A DNA stretch of 64,000 nt from Cardinalis cardinalis (GCA_014549065.1 JACDOX010000016.1:6249757-6313756); one strand, 5' to 3'; numbered from the stretch's first letter, positions 12,011 through 25,543 are shown. Notes: generated from the letters alone by a model not told the origin. Program-made: numbers and translations.

Positions 12011-15000
12011 ATTTTTTTTAAGCCAAGATTGCAGCTAATTGTGCACACACAACTGCCAAAAAAAAAAAAAAAAAAGAAAAAGTAGTAAACTAAAATTATC
12101 TTAACTAAACAGATGGGAATTTGCCTAAACTGGGGTTTTCATTATCATTTGTCACAGTCCTGTTTGCCAGGTGAGGTACCACATTCCCTCAGCCTGGGTA
12201 GGACAGAGGTGATTTGGTTTCACCAAAGTCCTAAGGAACAATTTTGCCTGCTTCCAGGAAATAAATCCCAAAACCTCCTAATGCATGAGCTGCTTCCTTT
12301 GCAGCAGGATTTAAGGAACCTTATAGCGGGAGGAGGCGTGATGCCTCTGCAACCCCTGGTCCAGCACTTCAGGAATGCAGTATGAGCAGGTGCAGGATGG
12401 ACTCCTCAAATCCCAAATCCCCAAGCTAAGTAGACATATTGGAAAGTGAGCCTGGTTGCTGGTACATTTTCCCANTGCTCATCTCTGAGCAGCTGTCTAG
12501 CCTGGTTCAATTTAACAGTCAGAGTCAGTCACGGCTTTGGCTGAGATTCCGATGGAAGTGCAGAGAGCCATGTCTGGATCCTGGCATTTTTCACTGAGTA
12601 CTCAGCAGTGCCCATGGAACACAAATCCTCTGTGTCAACCCTCAGCTCACACTGAGCCCGTCCTTGGGCAGTGCCAGAGCCCTGCCTGGGCCAGCCAGCC
12701 CAAGGCCACCAAGCTGCAGAGTGTTCTGATGGTTGTTAGAGGGGGAACTGCAAGGCTCTTCTAGCAGTGGTGGCTGCTGGATCCAGGAATGGGAGTTGTC
12801 ATTGCTTGTCCTGGGACTGCTTGACTGAGGGNGGATATTTAGAATCGCCTTAGAGGCAGAGGAATGGAGACACTCAATGACTTGTCTGGGTCCCATGGGA
12901 AGGNTGTGTCACCAGCCACCCACTTTTCTCACAGGTGGAAGCCACCTGGCTTCCACTGTTTTTCCATACTTTAATTTATGATGGGATTNTTTTTCATCTC
13001 CCTTGTGTGGTTTCCAGACCTCTCTCTGTTAGCTTGGTTGCTTTGATAAAAGTAAAATGTTCAGANGCTTGGGAGCTTTTGTTCTCTTGTTGTGCTCTGT
13101 ATGCCAAGAAAATGAGATGAGGCCATTTGGATTGGGATATCAGCATTTTGGATTCCACAGGATGGTATTCTTGTCCAGAAACTTGCAGTGTTTTTCTTCC
13201 TTCCCACAACTGAAGGATTTTGTTGTTTCCTTGCTTTTGTTTTTCATCCAGTACGATCTGAATCATACAGACTTAAACCTGTGAGGCTGGTTGTCTTGGG
13301 CAGCTTTACCAAACCCTGCTAAGATTTTTTTCTACAAATGATTGGAAGACTTCAGTTTAGAGAAACAATACCAGGAGCCTCATAAGGGATAGTACTGCCC
13401 TTAGAGGGGAATTAAGCCATCTGCAATGGTTGTTTCTTTTAAGAGCAGCATGACTGTAAGATCAGTGCCCACTTGTTTTATAGGCTTTACAGAGACTGCC
13501 ACAAACACGATTCTATACCTTGACAGAAGTCGGTTTTATTGGTGTTTCAGCTGTTTTGTTTCTCNGCCATCCTGTTAGGATACTCCATTCAGGAGCTGGC
13601 AGCATAACCTTCCCCTCTTCAGCCATCAGCTACTGCTAGAAAACAAGCTGTGCCAGTCTTTTTCCAGATGATAATATGACACCACCCCAAAGGGGGCCTC
13701 CTTTTCCTTTTGCGCTGTGGCCTTGGGGCCTCCTCCCTGCTGCACTTCAGCCTGTCTGGGTGCAGGACACCAGACCCAGAAGCCCTTTGCACCCTTTGCT
13801 GCTCGTGGTCCCAGAGGACAGGATGATACTGATGGAATTAACTGATTTTTGAAAAACAAACTCATTAAAATCTCACCCCTGAGCTGCATCCCCAAAGCTG
13901 CAGGTTCAATTTAAAAACTTGGACCACCTCTTCCTCAAATTCAGGAGGTGTGACAGCACTTGGTCATGCAGGTTGATCCTGTACAAAACATGGCATTGTT
14001 TCCAGGCAGAGCAGGTTCACCATGCAGATGCTCCTTCTCAGAAGAAGGAGCTGCTATGTGCTCTTTGCAAAGCATTTATTATTTTTATCATTATTACCCA
14101 TCTTCTATTCATGCACTTAATATGGAAAAGAGGGAACACAATGACTCAGAGGCCATCTGCTCTCTCCTCTTCTCTTTGGGACAGCTTTACCTGTCTGAGG
14201 GATTTCTTGCCTTGTCTCCTCTTACCAAAGCCCCAGTTTCANGTTAGTTGCAGTAAATGTTATCTCCACTGAGAAAACTGGTGGTGTTGTAACATTTCTT
14301 CCCATTCTTTCTGGTCAGAACAAGCTTCAAGTAGAAGACAAGTAAATTAATCNTTGAAGAGGCAGATCTTTATTAGTCTTGAAAGTGGGAAGGCAGAACT
14401 TCTGACCCTCTCAAAGTATAAATCCTAACAGGTTTTTAGTGGTGTGATTAATGGCTTTTCAGGTTAATTGTCATGATTTCACTTGCACCTATTTAAAGAA
14501 GGTAACCCCAAACCAGATGTTCCACCTACTGACATCACTAACTTCTACCAGCTTAAGACACATGTCCAGCAGGCTGCAGTCCCACAGATGACTGCAAAGG
14601 CTGGCCAGGCTGCTCCTTTTGGCAGGTGGGTTCCAGTTACTGGTCATCATGTTTGTGTGCCAGTGCTGTAAACAGGACCCCTTCCTGAAGGAACTTGGAC
14701 TGCAGTGAAGAATCTGAGCAGTTTCTTGGAAAAGCGNTGTTAATTTACGAAAAGAACATTGTGATCTTGCCAGGAAAGGGCCATTTTCCAGGAAAGATGC
14801 CAGTGCCTTTGCAGCCAGTGTTTGGGTTGGTCCTCACAAGTTGCAGCAGGTGATACCAGAAGTCAATGACCACTAGAGGTGAGAACTGGGAACAGAAGTC
14901 ACTTTAGGACTTGAACATCTCACCCAATAATCTGCAGACTTTTTTCAGCTCTGTCTAACTGGTGTTTGAGTGGCATGAAGTCTCAGCAACACTGTAGTTA

Positions 15001-17063
15001 TGTTTATTACTTGCAATCTAGAAAAGATTTAAGTGATGATTGGAACAGCTTTGGATAATTCACATCCCATTCCATGCTCTAATGGATGTAATATAAATGT
15101 TATACCCAAACCCAATCACTGCCAAGGAGAGTGAATGAACTCAGCAGACGGCACACTGCTCCTTTCAAACCAGACAAACCATTGCTCAGAATTCATTTAC
15201 AATTTTTAGATGCAATCTCTCAGAAAAGCAAGCTGCAAAGTAAAGGTGCAACAAGCAAGGCTCTTCAAAGCACCAATTAAAGGGCTTNCTCGGGGTGGCA
15301 CAGGATGGGGAGGGCAGTGCATGGGCTGCCCTGGCACCTCTCACTACCTGGGTTTTACAGCTGCAAGTGTTCCTTCACTCACCANCAGCTGGTTCCTGAT
15401 TTTCTGTAGAGTATCAGGTGTACAGTGTGGCATTTTCACAGTGTTGCTCACAGCATCTTGAGAGTCCAAACATAGCTTTTTTGGGGGTAGAGGGTAAAGA
15501 AATCACCCATGAACTTGAAGGAAGACCAGAATAATATTCAGCATTGAGAGCTCCTCTCTGGNCTTGAAAACATCCTCTCTTCTTGTGTGCCTGGGGCTGT
15601 AGCTCANGATAGCAGAGCACAGGGTGCAGCAGACCTGATCTGCCCTTCAGCCAGGGAGGGATGCCTGGCTGGCTCAGGAGATGTCAAACACTGGGCAACC
15701 ACTGCAGCTTCACTGCTCATGAGTGGCCCCTGCACAGGAGAGCTCCACAGGCTTCTGCAGGGCTACCTGGNCAGGACATCCATGTCCCCAGCAGCACTGT
15801 GGAGGAATGTGGGCCATCTCACCCAGCAATACAGAGTTCATTTANAGGTGAAGTGAAGCAATTTAAGGCCAGTGGCAGTGGGGATCCTTCTCACAAAAGC
15901 AGATGGATGCTGGCTCCAAACATACAGGAAATATGGTCACCAGAACTGTCTTTGGCTAACAGNCCCCCCTGTGTATTTAACACTGCAGCTACCACAATGC
16001 ACAATCCTGTGTGTGCCAACAGGCCCTCATTCATTTTTCCCAGCAGTACNACAGCAGACAACCAATTCCTCTGGTTGGAGAAGTGTCATGGAAATGCAGG
16101 CTCTCATCACTTGGGNTGCAGCACTTACAGCAAAGCTGTTTGTGATTCCCTGTACTTGGTACTGGCCCCTTGGGNGCCAGGAGAAGGCAAAATCGCAGTG
16201 CCAAAGACAACCCTGGGCTCTGGCTGTGCCACACTGCATGGCATAGAACAGCTGTAAATCTGGTCTAGTATCTGGCTAGGCCAGATTTATTGCTGATTTG
16301 TGGCATCAGAGCAACAGAAAGCCACAGGAGGCTTCTGGCAAATCTGTCTCTCCTCAGAGTCCAAATTTGTCCTTCCTAATGAAAGGTGACATCCTCCCTC
16401 TGCATCAGAGTTCTGCCCTGGCCAGGCCCCACGGTCAGGCCAAGGGCTTGGCCTCTGCAAAGGGCTCGTTACCCTCCTGTCCAAATCTCAGTGATGTGAA
16501 GGAGGTGAGTGTCCATGGTGGTACCAGGTCTTGGTTAGTACATTCTAAAGTGTTTTTTTACTTGTTTATCATTAAATAATAATAAACTTGTCTTATAATT
16601 AAATAATCCCTGTTGGTTTTGCCTAATCCTTTTAGTTTAGGAATCTGACATAATTGGAGCACTCTCACTTCTACAGCAAGAAATGTCTTCCTTTGTTCCT
16701 TATGACCAGAGCTGCTCCTTATGAACATCCCTGGGATTGCCNACATCAGCACAACCCAACCAAAACCATTATAACATCAAAGAGTTCAGATGTTAAACAC
16801 TTGGGTTTCTAAAATCCACCTCACAGTGTCAGAGAAAGGCAAGAAGAATAAGGTGCAAACAAGCAAGCATTTTCTAAATCCAAAATGCTTCCTAAAATCC
16901 TCTTGGGCAAAACTACTGAAAACATTGAATTAATTGTTCCTGCTGGTGTCACTGGCTAATCCCCCCTAACTTCAGTAAAAGCACAGAGGGCAGCTTGCTG
17001 TAGACATGTGGGACACATTTACCATGCTCTGAGAGGCAAATANCTGAAGAGCACAGAGATTAG

Positions 17064-17221
17064 AGAATAACAAAACATTCTGAGCTGGAAGGGACCCACA
17101 AGGACCAGTGTGTCCAGCTCTTAAATGAAAGGCACATACANGGACTGAACCCACAATCTTGGTCTTATCAGCACCCTGCTTGGTCTCATCAGCATCCTGC
17201 TCTGACCAACTGAGCTACCCT
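17064..17221 (-). mobile_element. tRNA-Ile-derived SINE with CR1-like tail
   Basis: Read on the minus strand, a tRNA-like head has an A box (TAGCTCAGTTGGTCAGAGC) and a B box (GGGTTCAGTCC), and is followed by a CR1-like tail (GGGTCCCTTCCAGCTCAGAA). The head resembles tRNA-Ile. This architecture matches the passerine TguSINE1 family as I know it, which is thought to be mobilised by CR1. The anticodon-arm region is duplicated in tandem: 21-bp units at 17159-17179 and 17180-17200 differ at two bases. It is not a functional tRNA gene, because the acceptor stem is lost and the arm is duplicated. Confidence 0.85.
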
Positions 17222-20200
17222 CAGTGTGACCCTGAACAATGGCACCACTGCCTGGCAGNGCTTCCAGCCAAGCAGAGAAATCCCTCACTCCCACACATCA
17301 CACAGAACCACCAGCCTTCCCTGCCCTGCTGGCAGGAGGAGAGGAGGTGATGCTGAATGCAGCCTCCAGTGCTGTTGACTGGAGCTGAGTGGGCCAGAAG
17401 GCAAGTGGCCACTGCTGCATCCCTGAGCCAGCCTGCACAGGCACAGGGCTGTGCAGGGACTGACAAAGGTAGAAATCAAGACCAGACTCTCTGCTTAATT
17501 TGACAGGATACCATAAAAAATATCACTAACAGCCATCTTGGTATCATTAAAATATAAAGATAGAAACAATCTAGGAAGATACACCAAACCCAGCACTACT
17601 CTCTAGAGGGCATCGCTCGAGGTTAAAGACCCATCTAAATCAAATAAGGCTCTTTATTCCCCCAAGCTGTATAAACCCCAGCCTGATCTGTAACTATTGA
17701 ATGGACTTTTTGTCAGATCTTGTTACTGAAATAACTTCTGAATAGATACAAAACCTGCGGGTGAGTGCATCGTCCAAGGGCTCTGCCCTTGCTCAGATCA
17801 GATCATCCAGCTGCCTGTTGCAATTTACCAATTTAGCAATGTCTCTGTGCCATGGCTTCATGTTTTATGACACCCACACTGAGGGATGGGGAAGACTTTG
17901 CTTGGAAATGGGCTCGTCATCCAAACCCACTCTGTTTGTTTAAAGACTGCAGTTGCCTGGTACCTCAAGCAGGACTGAAGAGCCCTGAAAATACAGGCAA
18001 AACCCACATGGTCAATCCCTGTTCCTTCTCGTCAATCACTACTTCCTACTTTCTGTCTCAAAAAGTGGTCTTTGGTATTCCACATTCAATATTCAATGGA
18101 AAATGCAAAATGCACTGGGCATTACTTTTTAAAATAAAGTGCCCTTGGTTGCTCTTTCCTACCATTCAGACCCACACCACTTTTCCCCTGCCCTGTGTTA
18201 CCAGCAGTTGCACATTTCCAAGAGTCAACATTTGAGGGATTGAAATGTTTNATGGGTGGGCAGAGGAAGGGATAAAAGGGAAAGCCATCTAGCTGGGAAA
18301 GACAAAGAGCTTGCACAATTAGAAAATTTAAAACTCAGCACCTCAAGCCCTATATATCCCCCAGCCACCTAAGAAATATGCTGCATGTCGATGGCTGGGG
18401 TAGTGCTTGGAGGCAGAGCAATAAATCCCCTGGCAGAGGATGCTGTTTTTCCTCAACAGCAGAGCCAGCAGCAGTTCCCTTTGCTCAAGGACCCGGCACC
18501 CTGAGTGATGGTGAGGAGCATCCTGGGGCTGCAGCTCCCTGGCTGCCAGGGGATGGATTTAGCTCCTGCTGAGCACTCAGTAGCCGCANTAGTTGTCCAT
18601 AACAGAACTCTGTTGTAGTCTCCATTACTGGGCAGGAGTAACCTGCCATTACAGGTTGGAGCATCCAGTTTATCCTTGTGGAATGTGAAGCGTTTTTCCT
18701 TTGGTCACCACNTATACATTTTAAATTTGGATATTTGAGTGCACGATGTCATTGCATCATCTACAGACACTGTGCACACCTCTACAGAGCCAGATGTGTT
18801 ACCAGTGGAGGCTGCAAGTTCTTCTGCTCTCTGCAGAGTCTGCAGCCTGTGTTTGACAGCAGCAGTGTTTCTATGAGAGAATATTTANATGTTTCACAAA
18901 TGTAGCTCAAACAAATTAAACTCTGTACTAACAGGATCATAATTTAAGAGAAGTGCCAAGTGCTAATGCAATAATACAGGCTGATTGGATTAGGAAATAC
19001 AAGCCATAACAAGTCACTGCAGCTCGTTCACAGCAGTGCCTGATACTTGAGGTACGGATGTGGTTGAGAGAGTGGAGGAAGAGCAAAGGAGGGCAGGTGC
19101 CCAACACCATGCTCAAACCTACAACATCTGAAAGAACAGCATGGACCTTTCCTGCCACTGCTTGGGTCCTTTCTAACCTGGATGGTACAAGCAAGAGACT
19201 CAACTTACCTTGCACGCTGGCTATCCCCTCACCTTCTCTTTCTCTTGTGTCTAGGCACATCCATTTTCCCCCCATCTTAATTTTCCTCTTGAAACGGCTT
19301 CTTCTGTGACTCCTGCTCTTGGCTCCTCAGCAGGCTGCAGGTGGGTGCTGCTTAGTCCAAAGGCTAGTCCACAAGACATTCGAGGAACAGCTACGTTGTG
19401 TACAAAAGCTAGAGGCATTCAGCCCATGGTTACAGTGCCAGCAGCACAGAGAAATCCACAGAGCAGCACCAGTGCCTGTGTCCACGTGAGCAGAATGCTG
19501 AAACATTAGAGTCACTTTGAAGAAGAAGAAAGGCATTTACTTTTCCCTTTGTATGTTAAACGACAGCAGCTAGTATTAAAGAGAAACAACCAAGCCCAGA
19601 CCCCCAGGGAGACATACAAAGGAAGGGCCCTGCTCCTGCTGCTGGGAGCTCCACTTCCAGCTGCTGGTTTTCCTTTTTTCCTTTTCCAGTACCACAGAGC
19701 CTTCTGCTTTGACTTTTCCCATACTGATACTTACAGTGCAGGATAAATGACTCATGTAAGCAATCCATGGAAATTAACTGTTAAGCAACACAGATATTAT
19801 CAAAAGGAGTGCACAATTAACAAGTCTTTAAGATTTCTTGTGGCCATAAAGGCAGGACATGGTGTCCAGGCAGAAGCCCCAGNTCTGCCACAATTAATGC
19901 TGCACAAATAGGTCTCCTTGCACACTCANGTCTTGAGTTGGCTTTGGCAAGGCAGCAAAGCCAGTCTCCACGATGCTAAAGGTTATACTGGCAAAACTAA
20001 ACAGTTCCAAATTCTTGGACACCAGTGGTTCTGACTCCACCAACTCCCTCCCAGCATAGGCAACCTACTCTTCCCAAATTATTGTGCTGCTTCTCCCAGT
20101 TCCATTTCCAGGGAAATACCCTCAACAGTCTGCACAACAGCACTGCTGTTTCTGCAAACCAGAGCAGGCTCTCTGCCCTCCTTGGCACTGCTCTGAGATG

Positions 20201-23200
20201 CTCCAATGAACTCCTAGAGCATTAAGACTTCATCACTGCCACAAAACATACACAGCATTATTTCTTAATACGGTATAAAGTAATAGCTGTCAATTAAACC
20301 AATATTCTGGTGTCTTCCTTTTAAAGCATTATTTTGCTTTGTCACTAATTTGCACAATACAGTAATTTCGTATTACTTTCCCAGCTCTGAGCATGAATTA
20401 GCTCTGTGTTACTGTCACTGGCTCTGATCAGCCATTTTATCTTTTTCCAGCTCATAACACAGGCCTATAGTATGGATGACAAGGAAATTCATGCTGATGA
20501 ACATAATTTCAAACAAATGGCTCAAATAAATCGTGCTGCATCTTTTTAAGATAGCCATTTCCCCAAATGTTCTCTTTTATGCACGACGTGTTTGGCAATG
20601 GTGCTCTTTAGACATCAGGTATCATCTAAAATAAAGCATAACAGATTTCTTCTAAAAATATGCCACTTAAAAAAATTATGCTGCAAATGCTAACGGCTGT
20701 GCTGAAAATGTATCAAACCAAAACAGCACACAGACACGGGGGAACAGATCCCATCTGCTAATGACCACACTCACAGCTCCAAAGGTCTTGAGAATGGGAT
20801 ATTGTATGGAGCACAGCTCTGAGGGCAGAACTCAACTATCACACTGGAAAAGTAATTCTATGATTAAAAAAAANCAATTGGAAAATGAAATTTACATTGC
20901 ATGTCATTACTCTGATGTAGTCCAAAAAAGGTATCAGCCTAAAAAAGAATATATTAAAGAAATTAAGTCAAATAATTAGCAGGGAATCTTGGCAGGTAAA
21001 GTTGATGAGAAGCTGCTTTCAAACATTCTNCTTCCATGTTGGTTGTCATTAAACNTTACCATGAAGGTATAAGAATACAAGAAATTTCTCAACAGCAGAA
21101 CTATGGAAATTTATCTTAGCAGGAAATTGTTCCTATGCAACTGAATAATTAGTTTCACTTAAGTCACTCAGGCTGTGACCGCCATCTGCATTCCCTTTTG
21201 TCTAATTCTTGTTAAATCCCTATTCANCCATAACTCAGCTCCAAGATTATAGGACTGTATAATAAACAAAATAATTAGTTTCCAAACTTGTAATACACTG
21301 CAATGTATTTCCTGGAATATTTTTTTTTTACAACTGCTATTTTGTATTCTCTCATGATTGAGAACTCAGCTTGCATGTATAAGAGCATCTGAAGAGAGGA
21401 TAATTTTGCCAGGAAACTAAATTCAAGCTCATTTAGGAGAGCTAAGTGAATGAGTTTTGATGCACGTAACAGAATGTCTGCACCAGCCAAGTCAGCTCAC
21501 ATGTATTGACATGCATCCCAAAGAAATTACATATGAATGGATATATTCCCCTTCAGACTAGTTAAATAAGGACCACTACTGAAATTGGGTCATTCCCTTT
21601 GCCAGGGCAGTACCAACACCGGCACCCTCTGCTCCACACCAGCACTGGCACAGAGTGGTAGCACTGAAAACAAGACACATATCAGCTGAGGCATTTAAAA
21701 CAAACTCATTAAAATGGCACAATCTCTTTAGTCTTGAATTATGAGGGAACCCCAGGAGCATGGAATGCTCACAGGCCTAATCTTGCACTCTGTAAACCAA
21801 CAGATTCAAAGCCTGCAGAAAGCCAATTAAATACCTTTCCTTTTTCCCACTGCAAGACTCAAAATCCTTGTGAAAATGGAAGTCACTGTTTAATTTTCCA
21901 GAGGCGGTGAGATACAGTAACAAGAGATGAACTCACAACTCAGAAGGATTCCTCTCGGAGCACAGGCACACCGCATGCCAGAGTGCAGGGAGCACGAGCA
22001 GGGAGGGTGGCCGGGTCTCTGCAGTACACCGATGGCACTGGCACAAGCAAACAGGCTCATACTCACCTCTGGCTTTCAGCAAGAGCTAAAGTGTCAGTCA
22101 CAGAGGAACTCAGCTTAAGAAACTGGCACCACCAGTCTGCCANGACTCACATCTACACACAACCCATTACACAACCCACTGCCAGGAGGCAGGAGGTGGC
22201 TGATTGCCAACTGGGGGCAGCGATTTCCCAAGCCTGGGTCTCTACTGGGGAAGCTGAGAGAGGAGTCTGTCAGCTCAGCCAGTAGAGAGAGCTGCCCCNA
22301 GTGAGCAATGGCTGAGATGGAGAGCAAGGTCTGTATCTGCACCTCAGGCACCTTCACCATCCCATCCTGGTTCCCCCAGCTGCCACCTCCTTTAAGATAA
22401 AAGGGAAAAAAATAACAGTTTTGCAGTGACTCCTCTGAATGATCTACAAATGAAGCCATGCTCATATAAACAATTAACTGGAGAGATGGGATGAGATGAT
22501 GGGGGCAACTTCTGGTGGGAGGACAGTGAGGAGAGAGAGGCCAGCAAGACTCTTGGAGCTGCAGTGCACAAGGGGCAGCACCAGAACTCATCTTTCCTGA
22601 GAGGGCAGTGGGGCTCCTGCTGGGCTGGGGCAAGGCCTGGCCAGTGATGGGGGTGTGCTGGGAAGGCTCTGCCAGTCTGCTGCCACNGAGCCACACTGCA
22701 GTCTGCAGGGCTCAGGGCCTATAGAACTACCTCAAAGGAAAAGCCACTNAGTAACAAAAAAGCCCTTTGATTTACCACACCTCTAGAAACAGCCACTAAC
22801 CCCTTCCCCACCTCTCAGCTTAGTCTTCTGTGGAATGTCTTCTACATCCCATGTTCTCCTCTCTGGGGACTTCTGCCAGCTGAGCTGTGCCCCAAGAGCT
22901 GCTGACTATAGCTCAATCACCTCACTTATAGCTCAAAGTCCTTCACCACAGCATGTTACAACAAACTGCAGATAGACATCACTTGGGACTAAACCAGCAA
23001 AACACACATGATTGTGTTTGCTCCCCTTCCCTCTTCTCTGGGTACCAACTCATGTTACCCCAGACTCCANTCCCTCAACATTGCCTGACCAGTCCAAGGG
23101 GCTGCCAAAGCGACAGCACTGTTCTTTGTAAAACATCTTCCNGCACAAGCAAAAACAGAAGGATGGCTCTGCCCTAATTGTGACCATTTGAAAAGCCCTC

Positions 23201-24626
23201 TTTAGCTTCCTTAGGGTTNTAAGTGTTATAGGTTGGGTTTAATTCAATGAACTTGAAGCAATGAAGCTCACTGAAGCTGGTTTGTATGAAGAGGTTTTTT
23301 TCAGGGAGGCAGCATTAGACAATGAGGTGCTGGATCCCAGGATGATATTAAACAATTAATATACTGGCAAATACAACATATAAAAATGTTCTGTGAAGGA
23401 TGAGCAGCAGAGCTAAAAAAGCATAAAAAAGCTTGTGCTCATCTTCAGGCTGCTGCTGAGCACTGCAGACCTCCAGCTACTGAATCAATCCAAATTCAAG
23501 AGCTTTTCCTTCCTTTAATCTTACACAGTGGCTTTTGCTAGCAGTAGACATGATGAGCTGAGCAATTTCCTATAAAGCCAACTGTATGCAACTCTTATGA
23601 ATAGATTGTAGCAGTAATTTGCAGTAATTGTCCGAAACTGCAGTTTACTGTTATTATTGATTTTGGACCAAATCTGAAGCNTTTTTATTGGAGAGATTAG
23701 GAGCTACTGCTCCCTAAAGATCTGGTTTTACTAGATGTAGGAAAGTGTCACTATAAAAATGAATTTCAGTACTNTTCAGTATAACAATGTCATTTAAATT
23801 AATTTTCTGGGTAATTCCTGCACCCATAGTGACCAACAACACCCAGCCAACTCTAGCTATAGCTTATCCTTGCTGGGTTAAAGACTGCAGAAAAGGACTG
23901 CCAGTCCTACAGGGCAAAGTTGGCAAGAGGAAAGGAGACTAGTTAACACTGGCACTACATGAGCTCACTGAAGTAACTTTGTGAAGGTGCAGTACAGGCT
24001 GCCTGGAAGGCTGGGGGAAGCCTCAGCTCAGCAGAAGGCAGTGATAAGGCTGCCACGGCTGCCACTGAAGCCAGATTTGAGTCCACATCTATATCAAAGG
24101 CATGTCAAACACAGACACAGGGCTCCTGCACAAGAGCATGCAGAAGTCTGATCAGTGCTGTACAAAAGGTGACATTTGAATGTTCCAGGCAACATTTCCA
24201 AAACCTTCCCAAAAGGCCAAAGGAAACAGGAGCTCTTTCACCCCCAGGTCTGTGCTGGCAGAGCTGGTCCTGGCAAAAAAAGTCTCATAAACCCTTGCTC
24301 TCAAGGGTTGGGACAGTGACCAGAGGTGATGATTGGTTTCTTGTAGTTACCTCACTGACTTTGTATAGGTCCCACCAACNCTAGACCTTCTATCTGTTAG
24401 TTAAATAAGGTTTCCAAGCTTGAACAAACCCGCTGATGATATTAAATAAGACTGTTTCTTTGAAAGAGCTACTGAACAAGAAAACAGAGNTTTTTTCCCC
24501 CACCACAATTAGTGAAATAATTTTCATCTGCTTTCTTTTTGGTTTTTTTTTTCTTGAGAAGCAAAATAACAGCCTTGCCGATTACTCTTTGCTAAGGTAC
24601 CCGATTGTGGTGACATTGAGGCTGAC

Positions 24627-24741
24627 CTTGGAGTCACCTCCCCCGCTGCCGCACTCTCCTTTGTCGTACCACCATTTGTTTTTCAATTTGTCCAAGAGGC
24701 CTTGCTCATTCAGTTTTAATACTGCCAGGTTAACAGCATTT
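24627..24741 (-). CDS. GRIA3: GRIA3 flop exon
   Basis: This alternative cassette of 115 bp (1 nt completing the R/G codon, then 38 codons) has acceptor TTTCAAG before A and donor AAG/GTCAGC. It encodes [18 protein letters not shown] followed by [20 protein letters not shown]. The NA, N, L and SGGGD positions identify the flop form of GluA3, which in this family desensitises faster than flip. The cysteine in GEC is the S2 disulfide partner. The flop and flip cassettes are mutually exclusive and have the same length and phase. Flop is the 5' one in the gene, 554 bp after exon 13. Confidence 0.97.
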
Positions 24742-25295
24742 CTTGAAACGATAAAACATAACTTGTAAGAAAAAATGCACAAATGCTTAGGAAATCGTAA
24801 CGTATAAAAAAAGGAGCACAAGAGGACAAATTGGCTAAAATTTCACAGAACGTGGAGCTATCAAAATGTCCGTACAGCAAATACAGGGTTAAATATTGGA
24901 AGGTGGCATGGAGGATAACATTTGCTCAAAACTGAAGTGTGCGGGATGGGGAAATCGTCTTTGAGAAAAAAAGTAACAACACCACATCATGCAGTTAACA
25001 TTCGTCACATATGGCAGGTTAACTTGGCTTTTACCATTTAAATTGAAAAAGCCATTGAACTGTAAAATTAAAACAGCAACAAACAATCAGAGAGGACAAC
25101 ACGAAGAGAACACAAAAAATGGATGCATTAAATAAATGAAACCATAATTTACCGTCTTATTTAACTCCATGGAATATTGAAGATTTTAAACTTTTAAGTT
25201 ACCTCAAAATCCACAAGAAAGAAAATGACAACACAATACATCAGGGTAGGTGGAATACTATAACAACATGGATATTGTTATATTATTCCACCCAC
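24742..25295 (-). other. GRIA3 intron 13
   Basis: This short intron of 554 bp has donor GTGGGT and acceptor CGTTTCAAG. Its first 56 bases form the intronic part of the R/G editing hairpin. The rest is AT-rich with a pyrimidine-rich tract before the flop acceptor. Confidence 0.85.
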
Positions 25296-25301
25296 CTTAA
25301 T
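25240..25301 (-). promoter_or_regulatory. R/G-site RNA editing hairpin (ADAR substrate)
   Basis: In the minus-strand transcript the exon 13 end and the start of the intron (25272-25301) pair with 25240-25269 across a 2-nt spacer at 25270-25271. Opposite bases sum to coordinate 50541. Of the 30 positions, nearly all are Watson-Crick or G-U. The two exceptions are a G-A mismatch near the middle and an A-C mismatch that puts the R/G adenosine (25297) opposite C (25244). An A-C mismatch at the target is the known arrangement of the GluA2/3/4 R/G substrate. The 5' splice site lies inside the stem, so editing must precede splicing. Confidence 0.93.
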
Positions 25302-25543
25302 GCTGAGCCTTTGGGNGTTGCTACACCATAGCCCTTGGAATCCAGGTTGCCTCCAACTTTCATGGTGTCGCAGGGCTTGCGCTGCTCGATGTACTCGTTC
25401 ATCGTGGACTCCAGCAGGAAGGCAAACTTGCCCTTGGACTTCCTCACCCTGGCCACCCCATCCGCCGTCGTCTTGGTGAACACCGAGGGCTCGGCCGACT
25501 TCATGTACGACCACATTTTCTCATAGACAGCTATTTTTGACCT
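25296..25543 (-). CDS. GRIA3: GRIA3 exon 13 (S2 lobe, R/G editing site)
   Basis: This exon of 248 bp (82 codons plus 2 nt) has acceptor TCTCCCAG before AGG and donor AAG/GTGGGT. It begins RSKIAVYEKMWSYMK and ends PKGSAL plus the first two bases (AG) of an arginine codon. It carries the ligand-contacting glutamate in FAFLLESTMNEY and the cysteine of QRKPCDTM, which pairs with the cysteine in the flip/flop exon. The last codon is the R/G site: genomic AG/A reads arginine, and A-to-I editing of the A at 25297 would give glycine. The exon end forms one arm of the editing hairpin (25240-25301). The single N at 25316 falls at the third position of a threonine codon and does not disturb the frame. 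Confidence 0.97.

Noticed and set aside
17064..17221. Possible tRNA-Ile gene
   Set aside because: The A and B boxes are present, but the acceptor stem is missing, the anticodon arm is duplicated and a CR1-like tail follows. It is a SINE.
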